This document shows positions 47,897-56,367 of a stretch of DNA of 64,000 bases, piece after piece (position 1 is the first letter of the stretch; every line of letters starts with the position of its first letter). The notes below the pieces were generated by a model. The model searched no databases. It saw only the letters and a list, made by a program, of their open reading frames with translations, and was not told where the DNA came from. A program made the position numbers and the translations under genes. This DNA is from Synechococcus sp. NB0720_010 (GTDB taxonomy: Bacteria > Cyanobacteriota > Cyanobacteriia > PCC-6307 > Cyanobiaceae): the NCBI RefSeq assembly GCF_023078835.1, contig NZ_CP090898.1:1242045-1306044 (forward strand), given 5' to 3'.

Positions 47897-49912
47897 TTGG
47901 CCCAGCGCCCCCGTTCCGCTGAAGGACGCCAAAGCCTTCTGGGCACAGCACTGCTGGGTCTCTGCTGCCTGGGAACGGGCGTCGCCCTGGCTGCCGGACG
48001 GCAACTTCTGGTGCAGCTGGCTCCGCCCCTCACCCCCAACAGCAGCCCAGCCGAGCTGACCCGCAGCCGCAAACACAGCCTCGATCCAGACCGGCGAAGG
48101 GATGCGGCACTGCTGCTGAGCGCTCAAGCCAAGAGCAGCCCTGAGGATCGGCGCCATTGGCTCCAGGGCCAGGGCTGGGGCAACCGCGGCAGCAACAAGG
48201 TGCTGGCGGCGATCAGCCTCAAACGCGCGGCCCTCGCAGCCCAAGCGAGTGGACGTCCCCAGGAAGCCCAGGCCCTCTGGGCAGAACTGCTGCGGCGCTT
48301 TCCGCGGGAACCCGCCAGTGCCGATGCCCTCTATGCCCTGGGCCGGCAGCAACCCAAGTTGCGGCTGACGCTGCTGGAGCGCTTTGCCGCCCACCCGGCG
48401 GCCCTGGCGGCAGCCCTCGAAGCAGGCGATGCCCTGCACCTCGCCCGCTGGGGTGCCCGCTGGCCCGGAGCCGAAGCGCTCCTGCTGCAAACCTGCGAGA
48501 CCCGTGCCGCTGCGCTCAGCGCCGAAGACAAGCAGCTACTTGCCGCGGGGCTCGCGCAACTGGGACGGAGTGAAGCCGCCCTGCGCTGCCTTGGGGACAC
48601 GCCCGCCACAGCAGAACTACAGCTGCGCCTGGCTCAAACCCTGCTGCGGGGGAACCGCGCGCAACAAACGCAGGCCGAAGACTGGCTCTTGCGCATCGCC
48701 CAGAGCGAAGGCCCGCAGGGTGCAGAGGCAGCACGCCTCTTGGCGCAATCTCCGGCAGCAGGAGCGGTTGAACGGCTCCAACAACTGCCGCCAACCCTCC
48801 AGGACAGCGCCCCCGTGCAGGCTCGCCTTGCCGAAGCGGGACAGGTCGATCCGGCCACCGTGCTCAGCCGCTGGCCCAATGACCCAGCCAGCTGGGAACT
48901 CCAGTGGAGCGAGGCGCGCAAGGCCTTGCTGCACCGGGACTGGCGCCAAGCGAGTCGCTGGCTCAGCCAACTGGAGAGCGCCAACCTGCCCGCACCACTA
49001 GCGGCGCGCCAGTTGTTCTGGCGCGGCTGGAGTGCCCAGCAGCAGGGGGACCAGGCGAGCGCAGAGCAGTTCTGGCGGCAAACCCAAAGGAGCCAACCCC
49101 TGGGCTACTACAGCTGGCGGGCCAGCGAACGCCTGGGACAGTCCCACCAGGAACTCAGCAGCACAGAGCCGATTCAGCCCTGGCAACCCCTGACCAGTGG
49201 TGACACACGCATCGATGCCCTTTGGCAGCGGGGGCAGGCACTGGAGGCCTGGGAAAGCTGGCGCACCAAGCAAGGGGGCAGGTCCCCCAGCCGACCTGAG
49301 GAGTTTCTGATCGAAGGTCGACTGCGCACGGCAATCGGCGATGACTGGACCGGACTCGGACAACTCGAGCGGGCCAGCTTTCGCCTGCCCCAGATCGGCT
49401 GCCGGGGACAACTTGATCGGGAACGGCAGCTGCACCCCCGGCGTTTTGGCGCAGAACTGGGCACCGCCAGTGAAGCGACGGGTGTCGATCTCGCCCTCTT
49501 GCTGGCGGTCGCCAAGCAGGAATCCCGCTTCAGCCCAAGTGTGCGCTCAGGGGCTGGAGCCAGTGGCCTGCTGCAACTGATGCCAGCCACCGCCAGCGAA
49601 CTAGCGGGCGAACCCCTGGACCATCAGGCCCTGATCGATCCAGCCCGCAACGCAGCCCTGGGGGCGGCCTACCTCAAACAACTGCTCAGCAGCACCGGGG
49701 GCAACCTGTTCCAAACCATCGCCAGCTACAACGCTGGCCCCGGTGCCGTCGCCAGTTGGCTCAACTCTCGGGGCTTTGATCTGCAGCGCGAACCGGAGCT
49801 CTGGACCGAGGCCATCCCCTACCCCGAAACCCGGCTGTACACCAAAAAAGTGCTCGGCAACTACTGGAGTTATCGGCGGCTCGCAGAGAGCGCCGAGACC
49901 CTCTGCCGCTGA
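47897..49912 (+). CDS. Soluble lytic murein transglycosylase (Slt) family
   Basis: 671 residues if TTG 47897 is the start; no ATG or GTG is in frame before the hydrophobic N-terminus (LLGTALLGLCCLGTGVALAAG), a signal peptide or anchor. Residues 60-480 are Ala/Leu/Gln-rich helical repeats like the U-ring of Slt70 (TPR-like: RHWLQGQGWG, RRFPREPASADALYALG). The catalytic SLT domain starts near 525: LLLAVAKQESRFSPSVRSGAGASGLLQLMP, with catalytic Glu in QESRF, then ASYNAGPGAVASWL. It cleaves peptidoglycan glycan strands to anhydro-muropeptides. Confidence 0.93.
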   Translation: MAQRPRSAEGRQSLLGTALLGLCCLGTGVALAAGRQLLVQLAPPLTPNSSPAELTRSRKHSLDPDRRRDAALLLSAQAKSSPEDRRHWLQGQGWGNRGSNKVLAAISLKRAALAAQASGRPQEAQALWAELLRRFPREPASADALYALGRQQPKLRLTLLERFAAHPAALAAALEAGDALHLARWGARWPGAEALLLQTCETRAAALSAEDKQLLAAGLAQLGRSEAALRCLGDTPATAELQLRLAQTLLRGNRAQQTQAEDWLLRIAQSEGPQGAEAARLLAQSPAAGAVERLQQLPPTLQDSAPVQARLAEAGQVDPATVLSRWPNDPASWELQWSEARKALLHRDWRQASRWLSQLESANLPAPLAARQLFWRGWSAQQQGDQASAEQFWRQTQRSQPLGYYSWRASERLGQSHQELSSTEPIQPWQPLTSGDTRIDALWQRGQALEAWESWRTKQGGRSPSRPEEFLIEGRLRTAIGDDWTGLGQLERASFRLPQIGCRGQLDRERQLHPRRFGAELGTASEATGVDLALLLAVAKQESRFSPSVRSGAGASGLLQLMPATASELAGEPLDHQALIDPARNAALGAAYLKQLLSSTGGNLFQTIASYNAGPGAVASWLNSRGFDLQREPELWTEAIPYPETRLYTKKVLGNYWSYRRLAESAETLCR

Positions 49913-49921
49913 TGCCGGCCC

Positions 49922-50452
49922 CTAAGCAAAGACAAACCCGAGGTGGGCATAGAGGGAGCGGCCCACCAGGATTCCCGCCAGGACCCAACTGCAGAGCACA
50001 AAGGCTCCGAGCAGGGGCGCCGGTGCAATCCGAAGCCGGGTGAGATCAAGCCGGGCGAGCAAGACCGCCGAGGCCAAGACCAACACCTCAGAGAGCACCG
50101 CCAAGTGCAGGAGGTAAAGGCCCCCGGTGATCACCACCAGCAAGGTCACCACCAGGGTCAGCGCCTTACTGGCCGCCATCAACTGCGAGAGCTCCCGCAG
50201 AAGCAGATCGGGCATGGTGCAGAGCACCACCACCAGCAGCGCCTGCATGCACTGGAGCGGCCAGAACCAAGGGCCCGCGAACTCCTGCTGCACCGGCGTG
50301 CTGGCCTGGGTCAGCAACTGCGGAGACACATCAGCCCAGTGCAATCCCATGAAGGCGCTGACGGCAAAAAGCACCAGCAACATCGGTGCCCGCAGGGGCA
50401 GGACCAGGAAGCGAAGAACAGCAGTCACAGGGCGCATGGACAGGCGCATCAC
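49922..50452 (-). CDS. Conserved membrane protein of unknown function
   Basis: 176 residues with about five membrane segments (MLLVLFAVSAFMGLHW, LLVVVLCTMPDLLLREL, LTLVVTLLVVITGGLYLL, VLASAVLLARLDLTRLRI, LLGAFVLCSWVLAGILVG). No motif that I recognise. The start overlaps the 3' end of the NIL/ferredoxin gene by 4 bases, so the two are coupled and may act together at a membrane. Confidence 0.75.
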   Translation of the reverse strand: MMRLSMRPVTAVLRFLVLPLRAPMLLVLFAVSAFMGLHWADVSPQLLTQASTPVQQEFAGPWFWPLQCMQALLVVVLCTMPDLLLRELSQLMAASKALTLVVTLLVVITGGLYLLHLAVLSEVLVLASAVLLARLDLTRLRIAPAPLLGAFVLCSWVLAGILVGRSLYAHLGFVFA

Positions 50453-50877
50453 TGGGCAGCGCCCACAGCTTGATCCAACACCAGGGCGATCGCTTCAAAC
50501 GGACACGAGGGGATGCATTGCTCGCAGACCAGGCAGCGCTGCGCGTTGAACTCCAGTCGCCAGTGGGGAGCGGTGAAACTCAGGGCGCCACTCGGGCAAA
50601 CGCTGCTGCAGATGCCGCAGTCCACACAACGCTGGGGATCAATCGCGATCTCACCGGAGGCCCGGTTCAAGCCCAGACCTTGCCCCTCCAACCACTGCTC
50701 AGCGGCATCGAGATCATCGATGTCACCCGAGAGCTCCACCACCATTGTTCCGCTCTGGTTCGGAGCGATCTGCGCCCGCAGGATCTTGGCGGCGATATCA
50801 AATTCGACCGCCAGGCGATAGGTGATCGGCTGATGCACCGCCTCCCGCGGGAAGTGAAGGGTGATGCGGCGTTTCAA
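50449..50877 (-). CDS. NIL domain plus 2[4Fe-4S] ferredoxin protein
   Basis: 142 residues. Residues 1-75 are a NIL-type alpha/beta domain (RITLHFPREAVHQPITYRLAVEF, MVVELSGDIDDLDAAEQWL) as found at the end of methionine ABC transporter ATPases. Residues 82-125 hold two cluster motifs, CVDCGICSSVCPSGAL and CLVCEQCIPSCPFEAI. A soluble electron-transfer protein with a possible small-ligand sensor domain. Divergent from the TxlA gene and coupled to a membrane protein gene. Confidence 0.88.
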   Translation of the reverse strand: MKRRITLHFPREAVHQPITYRLAVEFDIAAKILRAQIAPNQSGTMVVELSGDIDDLDAAEQWLEGQGLGLNRASGEIAIDPQRCVDCGICSSVCPSGALSFTAPHWRLEFNAQRCLVCEQCIPSCPFEAIALVLDQAVGAAQ

Positions 50878-50961
50878 GGGCGCAACTCATCCACCGTCAG
50901 GGTATCGACGCGGAATGGGAACAGCCCTGGCAGATTGGCGCCAAGCATCAACACACCACCT

Positions 50962-51501
50962 GTGGACAGCAACACGGCAGCCCTGGGACGGCGCGAGCGC
51001 ATGCTGCTGGCTGCAGTGGCCGCCCTTCTGGCCCTAGGGCTCTTCCTTCTGCGCGGCGGGCTCTCACCGGCGGCGCCCCTGGAGAAGCTGGCCCGCCAGT
51101 CGCTGGAGCCCGCCGTTGCCCTCAGCAATGGCCGGCCCAGCGTGGTCGAGTTCTACGCGGACTGGTGTGAGGCCTGCCAAGCCATGGCCCCAGCGATGGA
51201 GAAAGTCGAGAGCCAACACCACGATCAACTCGATGTGGTGCTGCTGAACGTCGACAACCCCCGCTGGCAACCGGAGGTGGATCGCTACGACGTCAACGGC
51301 ATCCCGCAGCTGGAATTCTTCGATGCCAGTGGCACCCGCGTGGGCCGCGCCGTCGGCGCCCGCAGCCAAAGCGAATTGGAAGCCCTGACTGAAGCCTTGG
51401 TGGCAGGCACCCCCTTACCGGCCATGGCGGGTGTCGCCGAGACCAGCGTCCTGCCCCAAGTGGAGGCGACCACCATGGCAGGCCCCCGCAGCCACAGCTG
51501 A
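50962..51501 (+). CDS. txlA: TxlA/HCF164-like thioredoxin-fold protein
   Basis: 179 residues from GTG 50962 (a TTG at 50935 is also in frame). One N-terminal membrane anchor (LLAAVAALLALGLFLL), then a thioredoxin domain with VEFYADWCEACQAMAPAMEKVE, active site CEAC. The WCEACQxMAP context is that of cyanobacterial TxlA and plant HCF164, which hand reductant across the thylakoid membrane for cytochrome assembly. GIPQLEFFDASG supplies the cis-Pro. The C-terminal 35 residues are a variable Pro/Thr/Ala tail. Confidence 0.88.
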   Translation: MDSNTAALGRRERMLLAAVAALLALGLFLLRGGLSPAAPLEKLARQSLEPAVALSNGRPSVVEFYADWCEACQAMAPAMEKVESQHHDQLDVVLLNVDNPRWQPEVDRYDVNGIPQLEFFDASGTRVGRAVGARSQSELEALTEALVAGTPLPAMAGVAETSVLPQVEATTMAGPRSHS

Positions 51502-51555
51502 GTCCCCCAAAGCCCGTTACCCTGCAGCACCAGCTCCCCACGCCATCGCCCGCCC

Positions 51556-52278
51556 ATGAAACGCTTTCGGGTTGAGCTGATTGCAGCGACCCCCAACCCC
51601 CAGCAGTGCGTCTATGCAGGGATGCACCAGGACTACAGCGAAGGGTTTGTGGCGGCCGATCGCGCCGAGTGGCCCGATGAGACCAAGGCTGGCGAGATCT
51701 GCGTCAAACGTCTCCTAGCTGGTGAGCGCGGTCACTACGGTCCGCTGGAGCACGCCCAGATCGTGCTGAACGTGGGCTGGTTCCCCCACTCCGTGATGCA
51801 GCAGGCCCGCACCCACCGGGTGGGCGTGAGCTTTGACGTCCAATCCATGCGCTACACCGGCGAGCGCATCTGCCGGGCGGCCAACGGCGAGCTGGAACTC
51901 GAAGAGGTCTTCTACCTGCGCCCCGAAGGGCAGTACAGCGATCGGCAAGGCAAGAAGTACACCTACAGCGCAGACGAGCGCGCCAAGGATCTCGCCCTCT
52001 GCCAAGTCGCCGCCGAGCGCTATCGCGACATGCTCGCGGCGGGGTTCGCCGAGGAGCATGCCCGGGGCATCCTTCCCTTCGATTACCGCCAGCACTTCGT
52101 TGTGAGCTTCTCGCTGCGGGCGTTCCTGCACTTCATGGACCTGCGCGCCAAGCTCGATGCCCAGGAGGAAATCCGGGTGCTCTGCGATCTGATGTGGCCC
52201 CACCTCCAGGCCTGGGCCCCAGAGATCGCGGCTTGGTACGAGAAGACCCGCCTGCACAAGGCGCGCCTGGCCCCTTAG
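51556..52278 (+). CDS. thyX: FAD-dependent thymidylate synthase
   Basis: 240 residues. QQARTHRVGVSFDVQSMRYTGER is the position of the ThyX motif (RHRxxSxNExSxRY): here RHR is THR, and SxNE is changed, while the final SxRY is kept. FDYRQHFVVSFSLRAFLHFMDLR is the second typical motif. It makes dTMP from dUMP with methylene-THF and FADH2. Tail to tail with dcd, also a dUMP/dTMP supply gene, 3 bases apart. Confidence 0.94.
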   Translation: MKRFRVELIAATPNPQQCVYAGMHQDYSEGFVAADRAEWPDETKAGEICVKRLLAGERGHYGPLEHAQIVLNVGWFPHSVMQQARTHRVGVSFDVQSMRYTGERICRAANGELELEEVFYLRPEGQYSDRQGKKYTYSADERAKDLALCQVAAERYRDMLAAGFAEEHARGILPFDYRQHFVVSFSLRAFLHFMDLRAKLDAQEEIRVLCDLMWPHLQAWAPEIAAWYEKTRLHKARLAP

Positions 52279-52281
52279 GGC

Positions 52282-52875
52282 TCAGACCTTGGCCAAGGTG
52301 ACCCGCTCGGGCTGGTGCTGGTACTTGCCAGCCCGGTCCTTGTAGGTCGTCTCGCAGGGATCACCCTCGAAGAAGAGCAGCTGGCAAATGCCCTCATTGG
52401 CATAGATGCGGCAGTCCGCTCCGGAGGAATTGCTGAACTCCAGGGTCAGGTGACCTTCCCAACTGGCCTCAGCTGGGGTGGTGTTGACGATGATCCCCAG
52501 GCGGGCATAGGTGCTCTTGCCCAGGCAAATCACGGTGATGTTGGGAGGGACGCACATCTTCTCGAGCGCCACACCCAAGCCGTAGGAGTGGGCCGGGAGG
52601 ATGAAGTACGAGCCGTCCTCGTCCTCGTGCAGGGGCACCGGCTCCAGGTTGGCGGGGTTGAAGCGCTTGGGATTCATGATCGTTCCGGGGACGTGCCGGA
52701 AGATCAGGAACTCCTGCGGGGAGAGACGCAGGTCGTAGCCGTAGGACGAGCAGCCAAAGCTGAGGACGGGCTTTTCGCTGTTCTCCGGATCGAGATGGCG
52801 AACCAGCTGTGGCTGAAAGGGCTCGAGCATGCCCAAGGCGGCCTGCTCGTTGATCCAACGGTCGTTTTTGAGCAT
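52282..52875 (-). CDS. dcd: dCTP deaminase
   Basis: 197 residues. CLGKSTYARLGI (the GKSxxAR substrate loop), TTPAEASWEGHLTLEFSNSSG with the catalytic Glu, and SYGYDLRL identify dCTP deaminase of the trimeric dUTPase fold. It supplies dUTP for dTMP synthesis, matching the neighbouring thyX. The ATG overlaps the upstream CobO-like stop by one base (TGATG), so they are coupled. Confidence 0.96.
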   Translation of the reverse strand: MLKNDRWINEQAALGMLEPFQPQLVRHLDPENSEKPVLSFGCSSYGYDLRLSPQEFLIFRHVPGTIMNPKRFNPANLEPVPLHEDEDGSYFILPAHSYGLGVALEKMCVPPNITVICLGKSTYARLGIIVNTTPAEASWEGHLTLEFSNSSGADCRIYANEGICQLLFFEGDPCETTYKDRAGKYQHQPERVTLAKV

Positions 52876-53462
52876 CAGAAACCTCGGCGCAGCTGGGTGA
52901 CCTGATCGGCCATGGCCAACAGAGCGGTGGGCATGGAGGGCCCCGTCAGGATCACATCCAGGTGGGACGGCCGCTGCTCCAGGGCTGAAACGACCTCCGC
53001 CTCGGACAGGTAGCCCAATTCGACGGCCAGGCCCAACTCATCGAGCACCAACTGATCCAGCTGACCGCTCAGAAACTGCTCACGGGTGTACGCCCAGATC
53101 TCGCGCACAGCCTCGACATCGGCCTGGGAGGCCGGCACAGGCTCAGAGAGGCAACCCGCCACGGCTGGCCTCAGCCACTGAAGGCGGCCACAGAGCCACA
53201 CACTGCGCTCCAGACCCTGATCGACCCCACCTTTGAGGAATTGGCTCACCAGAACGCGGCTACCAAGCCCGGCACTGCGCAGGGCCTGACTGAACACCCC
53301 ACTGAAGCTGCCGCGGAAGGGAGCGGTGTGCACCTGGAGCTGACCCTCCTGCTGAGCTGCCAGGCGCACGCTGCGAGCGGGGGCCGACGCCGGGACCACA
53401 GCCAACGGACGCAGGTGTCCAGCACGGGGCGTGGCTGCAATGCTGGCCGTCATCGAGTGCAT
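52875..53462 (-). CDS. CobO-like P-loop family protein lacking a clear Walker A
   Basis: 195 residues from ATG 53462 (a longer frame reaches 53585). RSVRLAAQQEGQLQVHTAPFRGSFSGVFSQALRSA stands where cob(I)yrinic acid a,c-diamide adenosyltransferase has GNGKGKSTAA; the Gly-Lys-Ser is missing. Later segments fit CobO well: VLVSQFLKGGVDQG, LDQLVLDELGLAVELGYL, RPSHLDVILTGPSMPTALLAMADQVTQL. Either a degenerate paralogue or a different ATP-binding mode. Coupled to dcd, divergent from rph, with an inverted repeat at 53518-53533 in the shared promoter region. Confidence 0.8.
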   Translation of the reverse strand: MHSMTASIAATPRAGHLRPLAVVPASAPARSVRLAAQQEGQLQVHTAPFRGSFSGVFSQALRSAGLGSRVLVSQFLKGGVDQGLERSVWLCGRLQWLRPAVAGCLSEPVPASQADVEAVREIWAYTREQFLSGQLDQLVLDELGLAVELGYLSEAEVVSALEQRPSHLDVILTGPSMPTALLAMADQVTQLRRGF

Positions 53463-53517
53463 GGCTGCCGCTTGGGATCCTGAATGTAGCGGCGTTAGGC
53501 CGTCCGGCAAGCAACAA

Positions 53518-53533
53518 GCACTACCTGTAGTGC
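53518..53533. promoter_or_regulatory. Inverted repeat in the rph promoter region
   Basis: GCACTAC-CT-GTAGTGC: two 7-bp arms with perfect pairing around a 2-bp centre. It lies at about the -35 position of a candidate rph promoter (-10 TACCAT at 53542-53547) and between divergent cobO-like and rph genes, as a repressor or activator operator would. The sequence does not match the NtcA (GTA-N8-TAC) or cyanobacterial LexA pattern. Confidence 0.45.
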
Positions 53534-53570
53534 AAACACCCGTACCATCGAGGCACTGAGCCAGCCCGCG

Positions 53571-54305
53571 ATGAGCAGCACCCAACCCAGGCGGGACGGC
53601 CGCAGCGCAACGGACCTGCGCAGCACCCGCTTCGCTTGGGATCCGATGGGCTTCGCCCTGAGTTCCGTCACGGTGTACACGGGCAACACGGCTGTGATCT
53701 GCAGCGTTTGCTTAGAGGAGGGTGTTCCGAAGTGGCGTAAAGGCTCCGGCAAGGGCTGGCTGAGCGCCGACTACCGGCTGCTTCCCGCCAGCACCCCCAG
53801 CCGGCAGCCACGGGAGCTGATGAAGCTTTCCGGTCGGACCCAAGAAATCCAACGCCTCATCGCCCGCAGCCTCAGGGCCTGCCTTGATTTGGAGGTTCTG
53901 GGGGAGCGGACCCTGCAAATCGACTGTGACGTCCTCCAAGCCGATGCCGGCACCCGCACCGCCAGCATCACTGGAGCCTGGGCCGCCTTAGCCCTCGGCC
54001 TGCAACGCCTGGAGCAGCGCGGAGTGCTGGAACGATCGCCCCTGGTGGGGCAGGTGGCGGCGGTTTCCGTTGGCCTCGTGGATGGCGCCGCACTCCTCGA
54101 TCTCGACTACAGCGAGGACAGCCAAGCAGAGGTCGATCTGAACGTGGTGATGAATCAAGAGCAACATTTGCTCGAAATTCAAGGCACCGCGGAGGGCGCA
54201 CCCTTCAGTCGCCAACAGCTTTCCGGTCTGGTTGACCTAGCGGAAAGCGGCATCGATCAACTGATGCAGGCCCAGAAGCAGGCCTTGGCAGAGGCAGCAA
54301 ATTAG
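53571..54305 (+). CDS. rph: Ribonuclease PH
   Basis: 244 residues. RRDGRSATDLRSTRF at the N-terminus, GWLSADYRLLP, RELMKLSGRTQEIQRLIARSLR and LQIDCDVLQADAGTRTASITGAWAAL are RNase PH motifs; the DAD/ADAG region holds the catalytic acids and GTRTASITGA the phosphate-binding loop. It trims the 3' ends of tRNA precursors by phosphorolysis. NVVMNQEQHLLEIQGTAEG completes the fold. Confidence 0.95.
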   Translation: MSSTQPRRDGRSATDLRSTRFAWDPMGFALSSVTVYTGNTAVICSVCLEEGVPKWRKGSGKGWLSADYRLLPASTPSRQPRELMKLSGRTQEIQRLIARSLRACLDLEVLGERTLQIDCDVLQADAGTRTASITGAWAALALGLQRLEQRGVLERSPLVGQVAAVSVGLVDGAALLDLDYSEDSQAEVDLNVVMNQEQHLLEIQGTAEGAPFSRQQLSGLVDLAESGIDQLMQAQKQALAEAAN

Positions 54306-54369
54306 TTTCAATGGCTACAGGGCGGCCCTGGACTGATCCGTAGGTTCCAAGCAACTCAGTCGCGCTGAC

Positions 54370-55110
54370 ATGGTCGTGGCAACGCAAGGATTCAGCCGCT
54401 ACTCCCCTAGCCCTACGACCGGTACGTCAGTGATCGCACCGATCGCGGGCAGTCCGCTGCCACCCAATGCCACGCTTCTGGATGTCATCCGGGGCCTGAG
54501 CGGTAGCACCACCGAGATCGTTGAGCGGGGCAAAACAATCTTTTTCCCCGGCGACCCCGCCGAAAAGGTTTATCTGCTGAAGCGGGGTGCGGTCCGGCTC
54601 TCCAGGGTCTACGAATCCGGCGAGGAAATCACCGTGGCACTGCTGCGGGAGAACAGCCTGTTCGGTGTGCTGTCTCTACTCACGGGCCAGCGTTCAGACC
54701 GCTTCTATCACTCGATTGCCTTTACTCGCGTCGAGCTGGTGACGGCTCCCGCAACCTCCGTCCGCAAAGCGATCGAACAGGACCCGGCGGTTGGTCTATT
54801 GCTTCTTCAGGGTCTCTCCTCTCGGATTCTTCAAACCGAGACCATGATCGAAACCCTCACCCACCGCGACATGTCCTCGCGACTGGTGAGCTTCCTGCTG
54901 GTGCTCTGCCGCGACTTTGGAGTGCCCAGCAGCGAAGGGATCACGATCGACCTTCGCCTGTCCCACCAGGCCATTGCCGAAGCAATCGGATCGACCCGCG
55001 TCACGATCACCCGACTCTTGGGCGACCTCCGCAACGACGGGCTGGTGCAAATCGACCGCAAGAAGATCACCGTCTTCGATCCGTTGGCCCTCGCCAAACG
55101 CTTCAGCTAA
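54370..55110 (+). CDS. ntcA: Global nitrogen regulator NtcA
   Basis: 246 residues, CRP family. The effector domain runs from about residue 45 ([40 protein letters not shown]); NtcA binds 2-oxoglutarate there. The DNA-binding HTH near 195-215 is [21 protein letters not shown], a form strongly conserved in NtcA. The first 25 residues ([17 protein letters not shown]) are an extension relative to model strains of about 222-225 residues. It activates nitrogen assimilation genes by GTA-N8-TAC sites. I see no such site just upstream of this gene. Confidence 0.96.
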   Translation: MVVATQGFSRYSPSPTTGTSVIAPIAGSPLPPNATLLDVIRGLSGSTTEIVERGKTIFFPGDPAEKVYLLKRGAVRLSRVYESGEEITVALLRENSLFGVLSLLTGQRSDRFYHSIAFTRVELVTAPATSVRKAIEQDPAVGLLLLQGLSSRILQTETMIETLTHRDMSSRLVSFLLVLCRDFGVPSSEGITIDLRLSHQAIAEAIGSTRVTITRLLGDLRNDGLVQIDRKKITVFDPLALAKRFS

Positions 55111-55185
55111 ACGGCTGAACTGGTGGCCGATCCCAGCTGCGTTCCAAGCCACCGCAACCGATACTGACCGTCGTCGCACAACGTC

Positions 55186-56367
55186 GTGTCCGGCTGGATC
55201 CTGATCCTGGCGTTGCTGATCCTCGGGGGAGTGCTCTCCACCCTGGGGGATCGCTTGGGATCCAAGGTCGGCAAGGCGCGGCTGAGCTTGTTCCGGTTGC
55301 GGCCCAAGAAAACCGCCGTAGTGATCACGGTGCTGACCGGCAGCTTGATCAGTGCCATCTCCCTTGGGCTGATGCTGCTCGTCAGTGATCGCTTGCGCAC
55401 GGGGCTCTTTGAACTCGATCAGATCGAACAGCGCCTACGGGACAGCCGCGATGCCCTGAGCTCAAGTCGCCAGGACCTGGCCCAAAGTCGCAACGCCCTG
55501 CGCAGCGCAGAGAACGAGCGCAGCGAGGCCCAACGCCAACTCAAGGTGGTGGCCGAGCAGGCCAGCCGGCTGCAGAAGGAACTGGCTCCCCTGATGGAGC
55601 AACGCAAACAACTGGAGGCCGAGCGCGACCGCCTCAGCCGTGACATCGCCGCGAAGGATTCCGATCTCCAGCGCAACCGCACTGAGCTCGCCAAGCTCAA
55701 CAGCAAGATCAAAAGCAGCAGCCAAGAGCTCGAGCGTCTCGAACGCAACCTGATTGCCCTACGTCAGGGTGATGTGGTGATCAGCAGTGGCCAAATCCTG
55801 GAGGTGGCCAAGGTGCGGATCGAGAAGCCCAGCCAGGCCCGAGACGTGATCCACGCCCTGCTGCAGCGCACGAATTTGAACGTTTACCAGCGCGTGCTGC
55901 CAGGCGAAACACCGAACCGTCAAATCCTGTTGGTGCCGCGCAGCGACATCAGCAAATTGGAGACCACCCTCAGCAAACGCGGCGAGTGGGTCGTGAGTCT
56001 GATCTCAGCGGCCAATGTGCTCAAAGGGGAGCGTCAGGTCGTGGCATTCCCGGATGTCAGACCCAACAAACGGGTGGTGCGTAGTGGAGAACAACTGGCC
56101 ACCACCGTGCTGGAGGCCGATGAGCGCTCCCCAGACCAGGTGCGTAGCCGTCTGAACCTCCTCCTCGCCGCAGCCTTTACCCGAGCCCAACGCCAAGGGG
56201 CCCTGGCCAACGGCCTGCAATTTGACCCGGCACGCCTCAATCAACTGGCTGAGGCCCTGGTCAACCGCCCCCTGGGCGAGACCGCCAAGCTCGAAGCCAT
56301 CTCCAGAGGCAACAGTGATCTGGCCGACCCGATTGCCGTGGACATTCGCTGGCAGCGCCCGCAATGA
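55186..56367 (+). CDS. DUF3084 family membrane-anchored coiled-coil protein
   Basis: 393 residues from GTG 55186. Two membrane segments (GWILILALLILGGVLSTLG; AVVITVLTGSLISAISLGLMLLV) flank the basic stretch RLRPKK. Residues 85-190 form a long coiled coil (QRLRDSRDALSSSRQDLAQSR, QLEAERDRLSRDIAAKDSDLQRNRTELAKLNSKIK). A C-terminal globular part follows (VYQRVLPGETPNRQILLVPRSDISKL). Known as DUF3084 in cyanobacteria. Its stop overlaps the RuvC-like gene by 4 bases, so they are coupled. Confidence 0.85.
   Translation: MSGWILILALLILGGVLSTLGDRLGSKVGKARLSLFRLRPKKTAVVITVLTGSLISAISLGLMLLVSDRLRTGLFELDQIEQRLRDSRDALSSSRQDLAQSRNALRSAENERSEAQRQLKVVAEQASRLQKELAPLMEQRKQLEAERDRLSRDIAAKDSDLQRNRTELAKLNSKIKSSSQELERLERNLIALRQGDVVISSGQILEVAKVRIEKPSQARDVIHALLQRTNLNVYQRVLPGETPNRQILLVPRSDISKLETTLSKRGEWVVSLISAANVLKGERQVVAFPDVRPNKRVVRSGEQLATTVLEADERSPDQVRSRLNLLLAAAFTRAQRQGALANGLQFDPARLNQLAEALVNRPLGETAKLEAISRGNSDLADPIAVDIRWQRPQ

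Noticed and set aside
49922-50549. Gln/Arg-rich plus-strand frames opposite the membrane protein and ferredoxin genes
   Set aside because: Antisense shadows; the minus-strand genes have clear membrane helices and two 4Fe-4S motifs.
54306-54369. NtcA autoregulatory site upstream of ntcA
   Set aside because: GTA at 54340 is followed eight bases later by GCA, not TAC; too weak to call.
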